In this document: positions 44,833 to 52,888 of the stretch, piece after piece
Numbering within the stretch: the stretch's first letter is position 1
How the letters are laid out: every line of letters starts with the position of its first letter
Assembly (NCBI GenBank): GCA_963768085.1
Contig: CAVYGO010000005.1
Location: 1-64,000, forward strand
Length of the DNA stretch: 64,000 nucleotides
Source of the DNA: Pukyongia sp963768085
Lineage (GTDB): Bacteria > Bacteroidota > Bacteroidia > Flavobacteriales > Flavobacteriaceae
Reading direction: 5' to 3'
Program-made: the position numbers and the translations under genes
Notes under the pieces: generated by a model
The model's input: only the letters and a program-made list of their open reading frames with translations
Database searches by the model: none
What the model was told of the DNA's origin: nothing

Positions 44833-45629
44833 GCGTTCACTCTTTCTTTCAGCAAAAAATCCATCAACGCCTGGTTAAAGGCCCCGGACTGTTCGATATT
44901 GGACAAATGCCGGGCAGCAGGCAGCACCACCAGTTCAGAACCGGAAATACACTCATGCATGGCCTCGGAAGCGGCTACCGGCGTTCCGGGATCCTCCTCT
45001 CCGACGATGATTATCGTGGGAATGTTGATCTCGCAAAGTCGCTTCAGGTTGTCAAGGTAGCGGATGGCTTCGCTGCAGCCGATATAGCCGGATACCGGGG
45101 TTGCCAGAATTTGCCGGCGAATCATTTCCACCTGGGGGGAATTCTGTGATAGATATTCCGGCGTAAACCAGCGCTCCAGGGTTTCATCGACCTGATCCTG
45201 CAGGCCTTTTTCCCTGGCGGCGTCAATGCGTTGTTGCCATATGGGCTGAACTTCATCGGGCATGCTGGCTGACGTATCGCACAAGGCAAGACTTTTCAGC
45301 CGCTCCCCGTGATCCAAGGCGAGATTCTGTGCGATCATGCCACCCATAGATAGCCCCACGAAGTGCACCGCTTCGATCTTTAAAGCATCCAAGAGAGCGA
45401 CGGCATCTTGCGCTAGTAGTTTCAGGGTATACTTCCCCTCCGGAGCATCACTCTCGCCATGACCGCGGGTATCGAAACGCAATACTTTAAATTTAGATTC
45501 AAGCACATCCAGCTGGGGATGCCACATCACCAGACTGCTGGCCAGGGAATGACTGAGCATCACTACCGGAGCTTCATCGCGGCCGGAAAGCTCATAATTG
45601 ATTTGAATGCCGTTGGCTGTTATCTTCAT
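44829..45629 (-). CDS. Alpha/beta hydrolase, 3-oxoadipate enol-lactonase-like
   Basis: The 266-residue protein has the PcaD-like layout: oxyanion region LSHSLASSLVMW, RFDTRGHGES, nucleophile elbow GLSMGG (S94), acid in GEEDPGTP and catalytic His in AARHLSNIEQ. The family hydrolyses lactones or esters. Its stop overlaps the micro-ORF start, so it is the first gene of a minus-strand operon with the molybdopterin oxidoreductase. The 5' leader contains a large hairpin (45654-45780) ending 25 bases before the ATG. Confidence 0.85.
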   Translation of the reverse strand: MKITANGIQINYELSGRDEAPVVMLSHSLASSLVMWHPQLDVLESKFKVLRFDTRGHGESDAPEGKYTLKLLAQDAVALLDALKIEAVHFVGLSMGGMIAQNLALDHGERLKSLALCDTSASMPDEVQPIWQQRIDAAREKGLQDQVDETLERWFTPEYLSQNSPQVEMIRRQILATPVSGYIGCSEAIRYLDNLKRLCEINIPTIIIVGEEDPGTPVAASEAMHECISGSELVVLPAARHLSNIEQSGAFNQALMDFLLKERVNA

Positions 45630-45653
45630 GCTGACGTCTCCTTTAACCTTGGG

Positions 45654-45780
45654 GTTTACCCTAACGTTACAAAAGCGGAGGGCTTCAGAGTCAAGGCGTC
45701 AAGGGTGAAATTGTAGTCGTTTACCTTGATCCCTTGACAACACAGGATCTGAAGTTCTCCGGCTTTCCCGTAGGGTAAAC
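45654..45780. repeat. Large imperfect hairpin in the leader of the hydrolase operon
   Basis: Perfect 10-bp ends GTTTACCCTA (45654-45663) and TAGGGTAAAC (45771-45780) enclose further complementary blocks: AAAGCGGAG with CTCCGGCTTT, CTTCAGAGTC with GGATCTGAAG, and GTCAAGGGT with ATCCCTTGAC. Almost the whole 127 nt folds on itself. It is the 5' leader of the minus-strand operon. Confidence 0.75.
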
Positions 45781-45899
45781 AACATGGCAAAATCGATCCC
45801 ATCCTTTGAATTCACTATTGGGGATATCCAGCAAATTTTGTTTTCACTATGATATTGTATATAACCACTAACCATTAGCTATCCTTGCCATGTTGTTTA
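45776..45899. repeat. 15-bp perfect inverted repeat overlapping the large hairpin
   Basis: TAAACAACATGGCAA (45776-45790) pairs with TTGCCATGTTGTTTA (45885-45899). Its inner arm shares five bases (45776-45780) with the outer arm of the neighbouring hairpin, so the two structures compete for them. It ends 15 bases past the stop of the AIR-synthase-like gene. Confidence 0.7.
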
Positions 45900-45913
45900 T
45901 GCAACTAAGGGGT

Positions 45914-46903
45914 TTAGTCGGTGCACGGACAAACAATGCCGGTGATCATTTCACGATTAAAATCAAACAGCACTCCGGATTCAGTGTCGGTTTTTACGCG
46001 CACCACAGGTTCCTCAACAACTTTGCCGATGACCGCCGCGGTAACATCGCGCTCCGCAAAGACATCGATAACCGCCGGTGTATACTGCGGGTTTACCGAC
46101 AGAATAAAACCAAAACTTTGAAAGCTCAACAGCCAGTCTTTTAACGCCACGCCATCCGGACGGGGTATGCTGGCCAAATCAATCAAGCCTCCTTTAGCCG
46201 AATTTTCCAGCAGTATGGAAGTCGTGCCCAATATCCCGGCATTGGAGACATCCTTGGCGGCTTGACAAAACTTGCGATCTGCGATCATCGGCAGGGCCGC
46301 TAAGCGGAAAAGAAGCTCTTCGGCGGTTTTGCCTGAATTGGCATCCCAGCTTTGAACGGTATGGCAACCGGCCTTCCCGGTTAGGTCCACGGCCAAAACG
46401 AGATCATCGCCCGATCGGGCCAAATGACTGCGCAAGAGATTTTGGGCGTACCCTAAAATTGCTACACTCAGAGCAGGGTGGTCGACGGCGGCATCCGGAT
46501 GGACATGCCCGCCCAGCATGGGTACCTTCAGTTTGCGGCACCCTTTGGCGATACCGTCAACGATTTTGGCCCGCTGTTCGTCATCGCCGCTGGCCATGAC
46601 ATTGACCATGCCGATGGGCTTGCCCCCCATGGCGTAAATATCATTCACCGTTACCATCACGGATGCCTTCCCTGCCGCATAGGGCTCATTCACCAGAAGC
46701 TGCGTCATCATTCCGTCGGCGGCCAGAAGCAAATAACCATCCTGCCACGGGATGATGGCTGCGTCTTCCCCGTAATTGGGCAGCGGATTGCCGTATTGGG
46801 CGGTTATCCCCAGCTTTTCATAAATCGCCTTTATAGGGCTTTTGCGCAGCAACCCTTTATAGTTGCGCACCGTTTCAATAATCGTTTGCACAGACTCCTG
46901 CAT
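45914..46903 (-). CDS. AIR synthase-related protein (PurM/SelD/ThiL superfamily)
   Basis: The 329-residue protein has two PurM-like halves: GEDAAIIPW, LLLAADGMM and MVTVNDIYAMGGKPIGMVNV at the ATP-binding part, then GGHVHPD, KDVSNAGILGTTSILLENS and a C-terminal domain. The architecture fits the AIR-synthase-related group including Sll0787-like proteins; an uncharacterised ATP-dependent activation is expected. An AAGG site precedes the ATG. None of the other genes often found with that group are in the window. Confidence 0.75.
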   Translation of the reverse strand: MQESVQTIIETVRNYKGLLRKSPIKAIYEKLGITAQYGNPLPNYGEDAAIIPWQDGYLLLAADGMMTQLLVNEPYAAGKASVMVTVNDIYAMGGKPIGMVNVMASGDDEQRAKIVDGIAKGCRKLKVPMLGGHVHPDAAVDHPALSVAILGYAQNLLRSHLARSGDDLVLAVDLTGKAGCHTVQSWDANSGKTAEELLFRLAALPMIADRKFCQAAKDVSNAGILGTTSILLENSAKGGLIDLASIPRPDGVALKDWLLSFQSFGFILSVNPQYTPAVIDVFAERDVTAAVIGKVVEEPVVRVKTDTESGVLFDFNREMITGIVCPCTD

Positions 46904-47213
46904 GATAAAACCTTGTTGACCACTTTCTATCTTATTAGATGGATGTTACATTCAGCCTTTCGATATCAAGTCCAAAGCAATTTTTCAATAAGGATTATCC
47001 CTTTAGATTACAGAAATAACCCAATCTGAGTATTCCATCTAAAAAGATCCATAATTCGCTTGCTATTGGCGTAAAGAAGGATTATGTTGCGCTCAATCAA
47101 TTAAGTCCCGCATTATAAATTCGGGACGGTTACTTTCTGTAGGAACAATCCATTTTCATAGTGGCATCCTCCAGTTTGCAACATTGAAAATTTTATGAAA
47201 GGAGAATGTTATC
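46904..47213. promoter_or_regulatory. Leader region of cold-shock gene
   Basis: This ~310-base non-coding region should contain the cspA promoter and leader. A perfect GTCCCG/CGGGAC hairpin (47105-47110 with 47122-47127, 11-base loop) lies about 87 bases before the ATG. Long structured leaders are typical of cold-shock genes, but I cannot define the transcription start. Confidence 0.45.
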
Positions 47214-47414
47214 ATGACGAATGGAACTGTTAAATGGTTTAATGACGGCAAAGGTTTTGGATTCATTGAGCAAGAAGACGGACCGGATGTGTTTGTTCAT
47301 CATTCAGCAATCAACTCAAGCGGTTTTAAGTCCCTCAATGAGGGCGACCAAGTTTCCTTTGACATAGAGCAAGGACAAAAAGGTCCTGCTGCAGCAAATG
47401 TCACTGTGATTTAG
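47214..47414 (+). CDS. Cold shock protein (CspA family)
   Basis: The 66-residue single cold-shock domain has RNP1 (GKGFGFI) and RNP2 (VFVHHSAI) motifs, the usual length for CspA proteins. It binds single-stranded RNA/DNA and acts as an RNA chaperone. AAAGGAG lies before the ATG. A strong terminator follows 17 bases after the stop. Confidence 0.95.
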   Translation: MTNGTVKWFNDGKGFGFIEQEDGPDVFVHHSAINSSGFKSLNEGDQVSFDIEQGQKGPAAANVTVI

Positions 47415-47430
47415 CTTTCGATTCCGTGTA

Positions 47431-47470
47431 AAAAGGGCATTCTTCGAATAGAGAGGGGTGCCCTTTTATT
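47431..47470 (+). terminator. Rho-independent terminator after cspA-like gene
   Basis: Perfect 9-bp stem AAAAGGGCA (47431-47439) with TGCCCTTTT (47459-47467), then TTATT-type T-rich sequence. Confidence 0.8.
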
Positions 47471-47493
47471 ACTATTGATCAAAGGAGAAAAGA

Positions 47494-47763
47494 ATGAATA
47501 AAGGCGATTTAATCAGCGAAGTGGCCAAAGTGGTCAGCACCAAAAAAGAGGCTCAGGAAGCGGTGGATTGTGTTTTATCATCTATCACCAAAGCAATGAA
47601 AGCTGGGGACTCTGTTGCCCTGGTTGGTTTTGGTACCTTCAAAGTGGTGGAAAGAAAGGCCAGAAAAGGACGTAATCCGCAGACCGGAGCGGAAATCGAT
47701 ATTAAAGCATCTAATGCTCCTAAATTTACCCCGGGTAAGGCCTTAAAAGAGGCCGTTAACTAG
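47494..47763 (+). CDS. hup: HU/IHF-family DNA-binding protein
   Basis: The 89-residue protein has the HU dimer layout: helical N-terminus (MNKGDLISEVAKVV), the GFGTFKVVERKARKGRNPQTG beta-arm signature, and the tail KFTPGKALKEAVN. It compacts and bends DNA non-specifically. AAAGGAGAA lies before the ATG. It is separated from the cold-shock gene by a terminator and followed by its own. Confidence 0.95.
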   Translation: MNKGDLISEVAKVVSTKKEAQEAVDCVLSSITKAMKAGDSVALVGFGTFKVVERKARKGRNPQTGAEIDIKASNAPKFTPGKALKEAVN

Positions 47764-47808
47764 CGAATTATTACACGGCCAAATCACTTTTACAAGCTAA
47801 TTCATTTG

Positions 47809-47850
47809 AACGGTGGAGTTCTTTTTAAAGGGCTCTGCCGTTTTATTTTT
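47809..47850 (+). terminator. Rho-independent terminator after HU gene
   Basis: AACGGTGGAG (47809-47818) pairs with CTCTGCCGTT (47833-47842), ten pairs including two G-T, followed by TTATTTTTT. Confidence 0.7.
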
Positions 47851-47969
47851 TAGGGTATATTTATTTAGTAATATATTGTAAAAACATGCCCGGCTCTGAG
47901 CCTGGCAAAACCTGTTTATCCGCACGATATCCGCTGCTCTTAGACTTGTAAACGGGCGGTAGGTGAATA

Positions 47970-48019
47970 ATGAGTATCACCGTCTGGTCCGGGCTTCTTT
48001 TCCAATGGCCTGTCGGACT
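47970..48019 (+). repeat. 50-bp direct repeat, copy 1
   Basis: It is identical to 48480-48529, 510 bases downstream. The copy encodes MSITVWSGLLFQWPVGL in the correct place of the transporter at the second site and sits out of place here. Confidence 0.85.
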
Positions 48020-48479
48020 TTGTTACACGGCATATATATTTCACCATGGTTTTGGGCTATTTTACGAATTGGCAGTGGGCTGTGTATCACCGGACTTTTT
48101 ATGGTGATCGAAAGCTGGTTGAACGAAAAGGTCGAACCGGTGTTCCGTGGAAGATTATTGTCGATCTATATGATTCTGGTCTATTTTGGAATTGGAGGCG
48201 GTCAACTCCTGCTAAACGTCAACGACGTTCAAGGCAAGAGCCATATTCATGCTGGCCGCTATTCTATTTGCGGTGTGTCTGATTCCCATTTCCATAACCC
48301 GGGCTGTCAACCCGCAGCCGCTTCGGGTGCCTCGCTACAACATGATCAAGCTTTTTCAATTGGCTCCGTTCAGTATGGTGGGATGCTTCGCCGCCGGTTT
48401 AATCAACAGTTCATTTTATTCTCTGGGACCGATGTTTGGCCTGGAAATAGGCCTTCAGGTCCACCAGGTTTCCTGGTTT

Positions 48480-48529
48480 ATGAGTATCACCGTCTGGTCC
48501 GGGCTTCTTTTCCAATGGCCTGTCGGACT
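48480..48529 (+). repeat. 50-bp direct repeat, copy 2 (native position)
   Basis: It is the in-frame segment of the MFS gene that was copied upstream to 47970-48019. Confidence 0.85.
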
Positions 48530-49049
48530 GTTATCCGATCGCCTCAATCGACTTACGGTTTTATCGGCGATAGGGTTTCTGGCCATGCTCGTGAGCATCA
48601 GCATCGCAAGGTTCGGTGCCTCAGGCCTGGGTATCTTATTGTTTCTGACAGCCTGTTTCGGGGTGGTGTTCACCATTTACCCGGTAGCCATGGCACGTGC
48701 CCAGGACAACATTAAAAAAGAAGATATCTTTCCGGTCAGCGCCGCCTTGATTCTTTTTTTTGGACTGGGTGCCTGTTTTGGACCGGTGATCGCATCTGCG
48801 GTTATGGCAAAGACCGGTCCGTGGGGTCTCTACCACTTCACCGCCGTATGCGGTGGGGTCTTGGGTGGAGCTGCGTGTATCTATCGAAAAAAGCTGGCGG
48901 GTAAGGTTGAAGATCAGGTCACGTTCATCCCCATGCCTAAAACCTCACCGATGGTCGGGGTGCTTGACCCTCGCAGTAATCCAGAGAGCTATTCCCATGA
49001 CGGCAAGACCAATGAATGAAAACCATTTTGTCTGAATGCACAATTCAGG

Positions 49050-49478
49050 CTATTTGTCCCTCAGAGCCAACGGCGGCGCCAGTATCTCCGACCATATGAC
49101 AGCCTTTCTAAGATCCTGTATCCCAAACTCCAAATCTTTAGGCAGGATCTCTTTGCCGGAAACGGCTGGATCTATGCTTTCAGCATCAGCTTTCACCAAG
49201 GCCGGTTTTATTTTCGGCAAAGGCGGTCTTTCGATAGCCTGCTCAATTCTTTCAGACGACATCTCTTTCCGTATCGGTCCCGGATCCTCGAGCGTATCTC
49301 CTTCCCCGGCCATTTGTTGAACCTGGGACATAAACTTGTTGAGCTTCTCTTTCCACTCGGGTGGTCTTTTGGCGACCCTTTTCTCGCTGGTTTTTGAAGC
49401 GACCCGAACTTTTTTAATAATGGCCGACACCACAAAAACCAGAAAGATGATGATCCATATAAGATGTTCGAATTTCAT
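49050..49478 (-). CDS. Hypothetical membrane-anchored protein of the nfeD-floA operon
   Basis: The 142-residue protein has one N-terminal membrane helix (about 6-22; IWIIIFLVFVVSAII), a basic cytosolic segment with a helical stretch (RPPEWKEKLNKFMSQVQQMAG), and a polar tail. No family is recognised. It starts three bases after the floA stop, so it is the last gene of that operon and may be a floA partner. Confidence 0.7.
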   Translation of the reverse strand: MKFEHLIWIIIFLVFVVSAIIKKVRVASKTSEKRVAKRPPEWKEKLNKFMSQVQQMAGEGDTLEDPGPIRKEMSSERIEQAIERPPLPKIKPALVKADAESIDPAVSGKEILPKDLEFGIQDLRKAVIWSEILAPPLALRDK

Positions 49479-49481
49479 CTC

Positions 49482-50450
49482 TTAAACCTTTTTATCCTCA
49501 GGTGAACCGATTTTGTCACGCATCTGGGTGTCTGCCTCAATATTCTTCATCCGATAATAATCCATCACGCCTAAGTTCCCTTTTTTAAAGGCCTCGGCCA
49601 TTGCCAGCGGGACCTTTGCCTCCGCTTCAACAACCTTTGCCTGCATCTCCTGCACCCTGGCCGTCATTTCCTGTTCAACGGCATAGGCCATAGCCCGTCG
49701 TTCTTCAGCCTTGGCCTGGGCTATTTTCTTATCCGCCTCGGCACGGTCTGTTTCAAGCTCTGCCCCGATGTTCTTGCCCACATCGACATCCGCAACGTCA
49801 ATGGAAAGAATTTCGTATGCGGTCCCGGAATCCAGACCCTTTTCAAGCACACGTTTTGAGATCATGTCAGGGTTTTCAAGGACAAGCTTATGGGATTCAG
49901 CCGAACCGATGGTAGTCACGATCCCTTCACCGACCCGGGCCAAGACAGTCTCTTCGCCGGCACCGCCGACCAGCCGATCGATATTTGCCCTGACGGTTAC
50001 CCGTGCGATGGCCTTGAGCTGGATGCCGTCTTTGGCCACGGCAGCCACCAGGGGCGTTTCGATTACCTTTGGATTCACGCTCATCTGAACGGCTTCCAGC
50101 ACGTTCCTTCCGGCCAGATCGATGGCCACGGCCCGGTTGAAGTTTAGGTCGATACTGGCCTTATCCGCCGCAATAAGTGCCTGGGCCACGCGCATGACAT
50201 CACCCCCTGCCAGAAAGTGGGATTCAAGGTCATTGGTTGAGATGTCCAGCCCGGCCTTGACAGCCATGATTTTTACGTTGACAATCAGTTTGGGCGGGAC
50301 CTTTCTAAAACGCATAAACACGATGGCAATCAAACTCACACGTGCACCTGAAACCAATGCCTGTATCCACAATGATATGGCAGAACCCACAAAATAAAGC
50401 AGTACAAGAACCGCTATTCCAATAATGATAAGAACGATGTTGGTAAACAT
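49482..50450 (-). CDS. floA: Flotillin-like protein FloA
   Basis: The 322-residue protein has an N-terminal membrane hairpin (about 5-48), then an SPFH-like domain (KVPPKLIVNVKIMAVKAG to about 175) and an Ala/Glu/Lys-rich coiled coil (about 225-290; AEERRAMAYAVEQEMTARVQEMQAK). It matches the FloA/YqfA (UPF0365) group in length and order. It organises membrane microdomains and affects cell-envelope proteins. The location after two NfeD genes is the usual gene order. Confidence 0.92.
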   Translation of the reverse strand: MFTNIVLIIIGIAVLVLLYFVGSAISLWIQALVSGARVSLIAIVFMRFRKVPPKLIVNVKIMAVKAGLDISTNDLESHFLAGGDVMRVAQALIAADKASIDLNFNRAVAIDLAGRNVLEAVQMSVNPKVIETPLVAAVAKDGIQLKAIARVTVRANIDRLVGGAGEETVLARVGEGIVTTIGSAESHKLVLENPDMISKRVLEKGLDSGTAYEILSIDVADVDVGKNIGAELETDRAEADKKIAQAKAEERRAMAYAVEQEMTARVQEMQAKVVEAEAKVPLAMAEAFKKGNLGVMDYYRMKNIEADTQMRDKIGSPEDKKV

Positions 50451-50464
50451 GATAGCTCCTCTCT

Positions 50465-50950
50465 TTAAGGTTCGTCTTTTTTTCGTACAATAATCTGATT
50501 CCCGGTCACTGCGGTAACCAAAATCGCAGAGTCTTTTTCGAGATATTCTCCACGGGTGACCACATCAACTCTTTTGTCGTTGATCACCGCGATTCCCGCA
50601 GGACGAAGATCCGTAACCGCATTTCCCTGGGTGCCTACATAGCTTTCCAGCTCGGAAGATTGGGAGGAAACACCCTCTTTGCGGGATAGTGTTTTGCGAA
50701 GTGTAACCGGCGATCTGGCCAGCAGTTTCAATCCTAGGATGACGAGAACAGGGATGAGGATAAGATCCGCAGCGACAAAGCAAAAACCGATAATCATTGA
50801 TATTTTGTTAAAAACAATAAAAAGTGAATATCCGAAAACACCGAGTGCTACGATGGAAAGGATGCCGCCTGACGGAAGAATAATTTCTGCAATGACAACC
50901 ACCACACCGACAAGCTGCAGAATGATTGGAAGAAGCAAACTATCCTTCAT
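50465..50950 (-). CDS. Short NfeD family protein
   Basis: The 161-residue protein has three membrane spans (about 5-75) and a C-terminal OB-fold-like NfeD domain (GTQGNAVTDLRPAGIAVINDKRVDVVTRGEYLEKDSAILV). It overlaps the end of the long NfeD gene by 11 bases and precedes floA by 14. NfeD domains contact flotillins and SPFH proteins at the membrane. Confidence 0.87.
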   Translation of the reverse strand: MKDSLLLPIILQLVGVVVVIAEIILPSGGILSIVALGVFGYSLFIVFNKISMIIGFCFVAADLILIPVLVILGLKLLARSPVTLRKTLSRKEGVSSQSSELESYVGTQGNAVTDLRPAGIAVINDKRVDVVTRGEYLEKDSAILVTAVTGNQIIVRKKDEP

Positions 50951-52424
50951 CTTCAGGTTTCCTTGATACGATGATCCGGTTGCCCTTAATGTCCAGAATT
51001 TTCACAGGGATCCCCTTTTTTATGAACTCTCCTTCCGTAACCACATCAAAGATTTCGTCTTTGATCTTTACCTTACCAGAAGGTCGAAGTAATGTCAGCG
51101 CAATTCCACCGTCTCCTATTTTAGCGCCACTGGCTTCCACGGAATCCGCATGGGAATCTTTGAGGGTCGTGCCCAGATACGGTCCTTCGACAACGACAGA
51201 AAGTTTTGGCAGGATATAGCGCAAGACAAAAAGCGCAATGATAATAGCCATGAAAAGAGCACCGAGGACATGCAGGATGTTTTTGACCAAAAGTTCTGCC
51301 TGCCAGGGGAAGGAAGGATCTGGGATGACAAAATCCTGAAGTGCCAGGATGGCGCCTGCAGCGATAAAAAGAAGGCCTGCAATCCCTGCGATACCGAAAC
51401 CGGGTATCACAAAAAGTTCAAATCCTAAAAGGATAATTCCCAGAATCAAAAGCAAAAGCTCCGTATAATCAGCCAAACCAACCAGATACTGATTTAGAAA
51501 AACAAGGGCGAGACAGGTAATCCCGATAATCCCCGGCACCCCGAATCCAGGCGCTTTTATCTCCGTATACAGGGCGGCAAGGCCAATCATCAACAAAAAC
51601 GGTGCAATGACTCCGATGAACCGGACAAGCGCTTCCGACCAACTCTCTTCAATCCGAATTAGCTTGTAGTTTTCTATCTCCATCCGCCGCAGCATTTCAT
51701 CAATATTATCAACGCTCATCCTGGAAAAGCCCAGCTCAAATGCCTCGGTATCACCCATCGTCAGAAGTTCGCCCTCGGCTACAATCGTCTTTTTCGATGA
51801 AACCCTCTCCTTTTCCGCCTGGCTCAGATCTTCGAATTCGCGGGAATCCATGTAGATGGTTTTTCCCTCCATTTCCACCGCATAAACCACCATCTCAGCA
51901 GTGACCATGGACTCGGCCAGAGCCTCGGGGTAACCATTGCGTTTCGCAAGGACACGGAATTTGGCCCGCAGGGGGGACTGGAACTTTTCCCCCAGCATCT
52001 TTGGACCTTCGTTTGAATAGGTGATCGGTGCACAGTCGCCGATGGTGGTATTCTTTCTCATAACTAGCCTGCTGCAGGCCAGGGCGATCAATGCACCGGC
52101 AGAGATGGCTTTGTTTTTAACAAAGGCGATTGTTTTACCTTCAGGAGCAGATAGGAGGGTATCGACGATCTGTAGTGCGGAATCGACGCGTCCGCCGAAG
52201 GTATCCATTTCAAAAATAAAAAGGGGATCCGGATCGTCAGTGGCCACCTCAAGGGCCCTTTTGATAAAGGCCGCCATACCCGGGTCTACCGTTCCGGAGA
52301 CGTTGACCACATATACTTCCCGGGCGGATGCTTGCGCTAAACAAATGTTCTGGAGCATAAAAAACGATAAGAAAAAACCGAAGATCGCAAGAAGAATCCT
52401 GACTTGCCCAGATCGTATATTCAT
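50940..52424 (-). CDS. Long NfeD family protein with ClpP-class serine protease domain
   Basis: The protein has 494 residues from the ATG at 52424. It has a signal-anchor helix, then a periplasmic ClpP/SppA-like protease domain (IFEMDTFGGRVDSALQIVDTL; Ser in KAISAGALIALACSR), a polar helical part, four or five membrane spans (about 260-400) and a C-terminal OB-fold NfeD domain. Homologues cleave membrane or periplasmic proteins together with stomatin/flotillin partners. The frame is open to a TTG at 52460, which has no better ribosome site. It heads the nfeD-nfeD-floA operon. Confidence 0.88.
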   Translation of the reverse strand: MNIRSGQVRILLAIFGFFLSFFMLQNICLAQASAREVYVVNVSGTVDPGMAAFIKRALEVATDDPDPLFIFEMDTFGGRVDSALQIVDTLLSAPEGKTIAFVKNKAISAGALIALACSRLVMRKNTTIGDCAPITYSNEGPKMLGEKFQSPLRAKFRVLAKRNGYPEALAESMVTAEMVVYAVEMEGKTIYMDSREFEDLSQAEKERVSSKKTIVAEGELLTMGDTEAFELGFSRMSVDNIDEMLRRMEIENYKLIRIEESWSEALVRFIGVIAPFLLMIGLAALYTEIKAPGFGVPGIIGITCLALVFLNQYLVGLADYTELLLLILGIILLGFELFVIPGFGIAGIAGLLFIAAGAILALQDFVIPDPSFPWQAELLVKNILHVLGALFMAIIIALFVLRYILPKLSVVVEGPYLGTTLKDSHADSVEASGAKIGDGGIALTLLRPSGKVKIKDEIFDVVTEGEFIKKGIPVKILDIKGNRIIVSRKPEDEG

Positions 52425-52752
52425 TCGGCGTCTTGCAATAGCGTTCAAACCGTTCTCCAAAACCCGAAAAGGAAACCCATCATGGATGCACCAAGAATGC
52501 TTGCTCCCATAAGGTCTCGGTAACGGGACGCTGAGTTCAAGCGATTATAGATGACTACAACTGAACCGTTGAAATACGCAACTTCGTGTCGCATAGATGG
52601 CATCCGGCCTGAATGACCAATCCATTTCAGCCCCATTTCATTGATGGTTCAGTTCTATCTGAAACCTAAACCTCAATCTATCTTTACAGAAAAAAATAGA
52701 GAATTGCAAGAAGGGCTCGGCATTAGGACATAGGGGCTTGAACATGTCGGCG

Positions 52753-52888
52753 TCAGCCTGCTTTGATTTTACCGATTCCGGGCATGAACATACCGGTGCG
52801 ATCCCGGTAGCCGGCATAATCGGCAAATGCCAGTTCCAATTTACGCTCTTCAATACGCGCCCTGAACACCTGCTGAAAAACGTCAGGT
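52753..52888 (-). pseudogene. C-terminal remnant of an isoprenylcysteine carboxyl methyltransferase-like protein
   Basis: On the minus strand after the YitT gene, a frame reads DVFQQVFRARIEERKLEL, then FADYAGYRDRTGMFMPGIGK before a stop. This is like the conserved tail (YxxYRxRTGMFxP) of ICMT/PEMT-type membrane methyltransferases. No upstream membrane part exists, because the sequence before it is the YitT gene in another frame. The remaining ~290 bases to the long NfeD gene show no gene. Confidence 0.5.

Larger units (their letters stand above)
47963..49019 (+). pseudogene. MFS transporter, N-terminus replaced and frameshifted
   Basis: The 3' part (from about 48249) encodes a good MFS C-terminal half (AAILFAVCLIPISITRA, SDRLNRLTVLSAIGFLAML, GPVIASAVM). 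The 5' part (about 48020-48240) encodes the preceding helices in another frame (GLFMVIESWLNEKVEPVFRG, YFGIGGGQLLLNV), so a frameshift lies near 48240. The first helices are missing. In their place is a 50-bp exact copy of an internal segment of the same gene. The product would be non-functional unless the assembly is wrong. Confidence 0.8.

Noticed and set aside
43591..45060. Open frame of 489 codons on the plus strand
   Set aside because: It is fully antisense to the molybdopterin oxidoreductase and hydrolase genes, whose motifs are unmistakable. The frame has no ribosome site and no family features.
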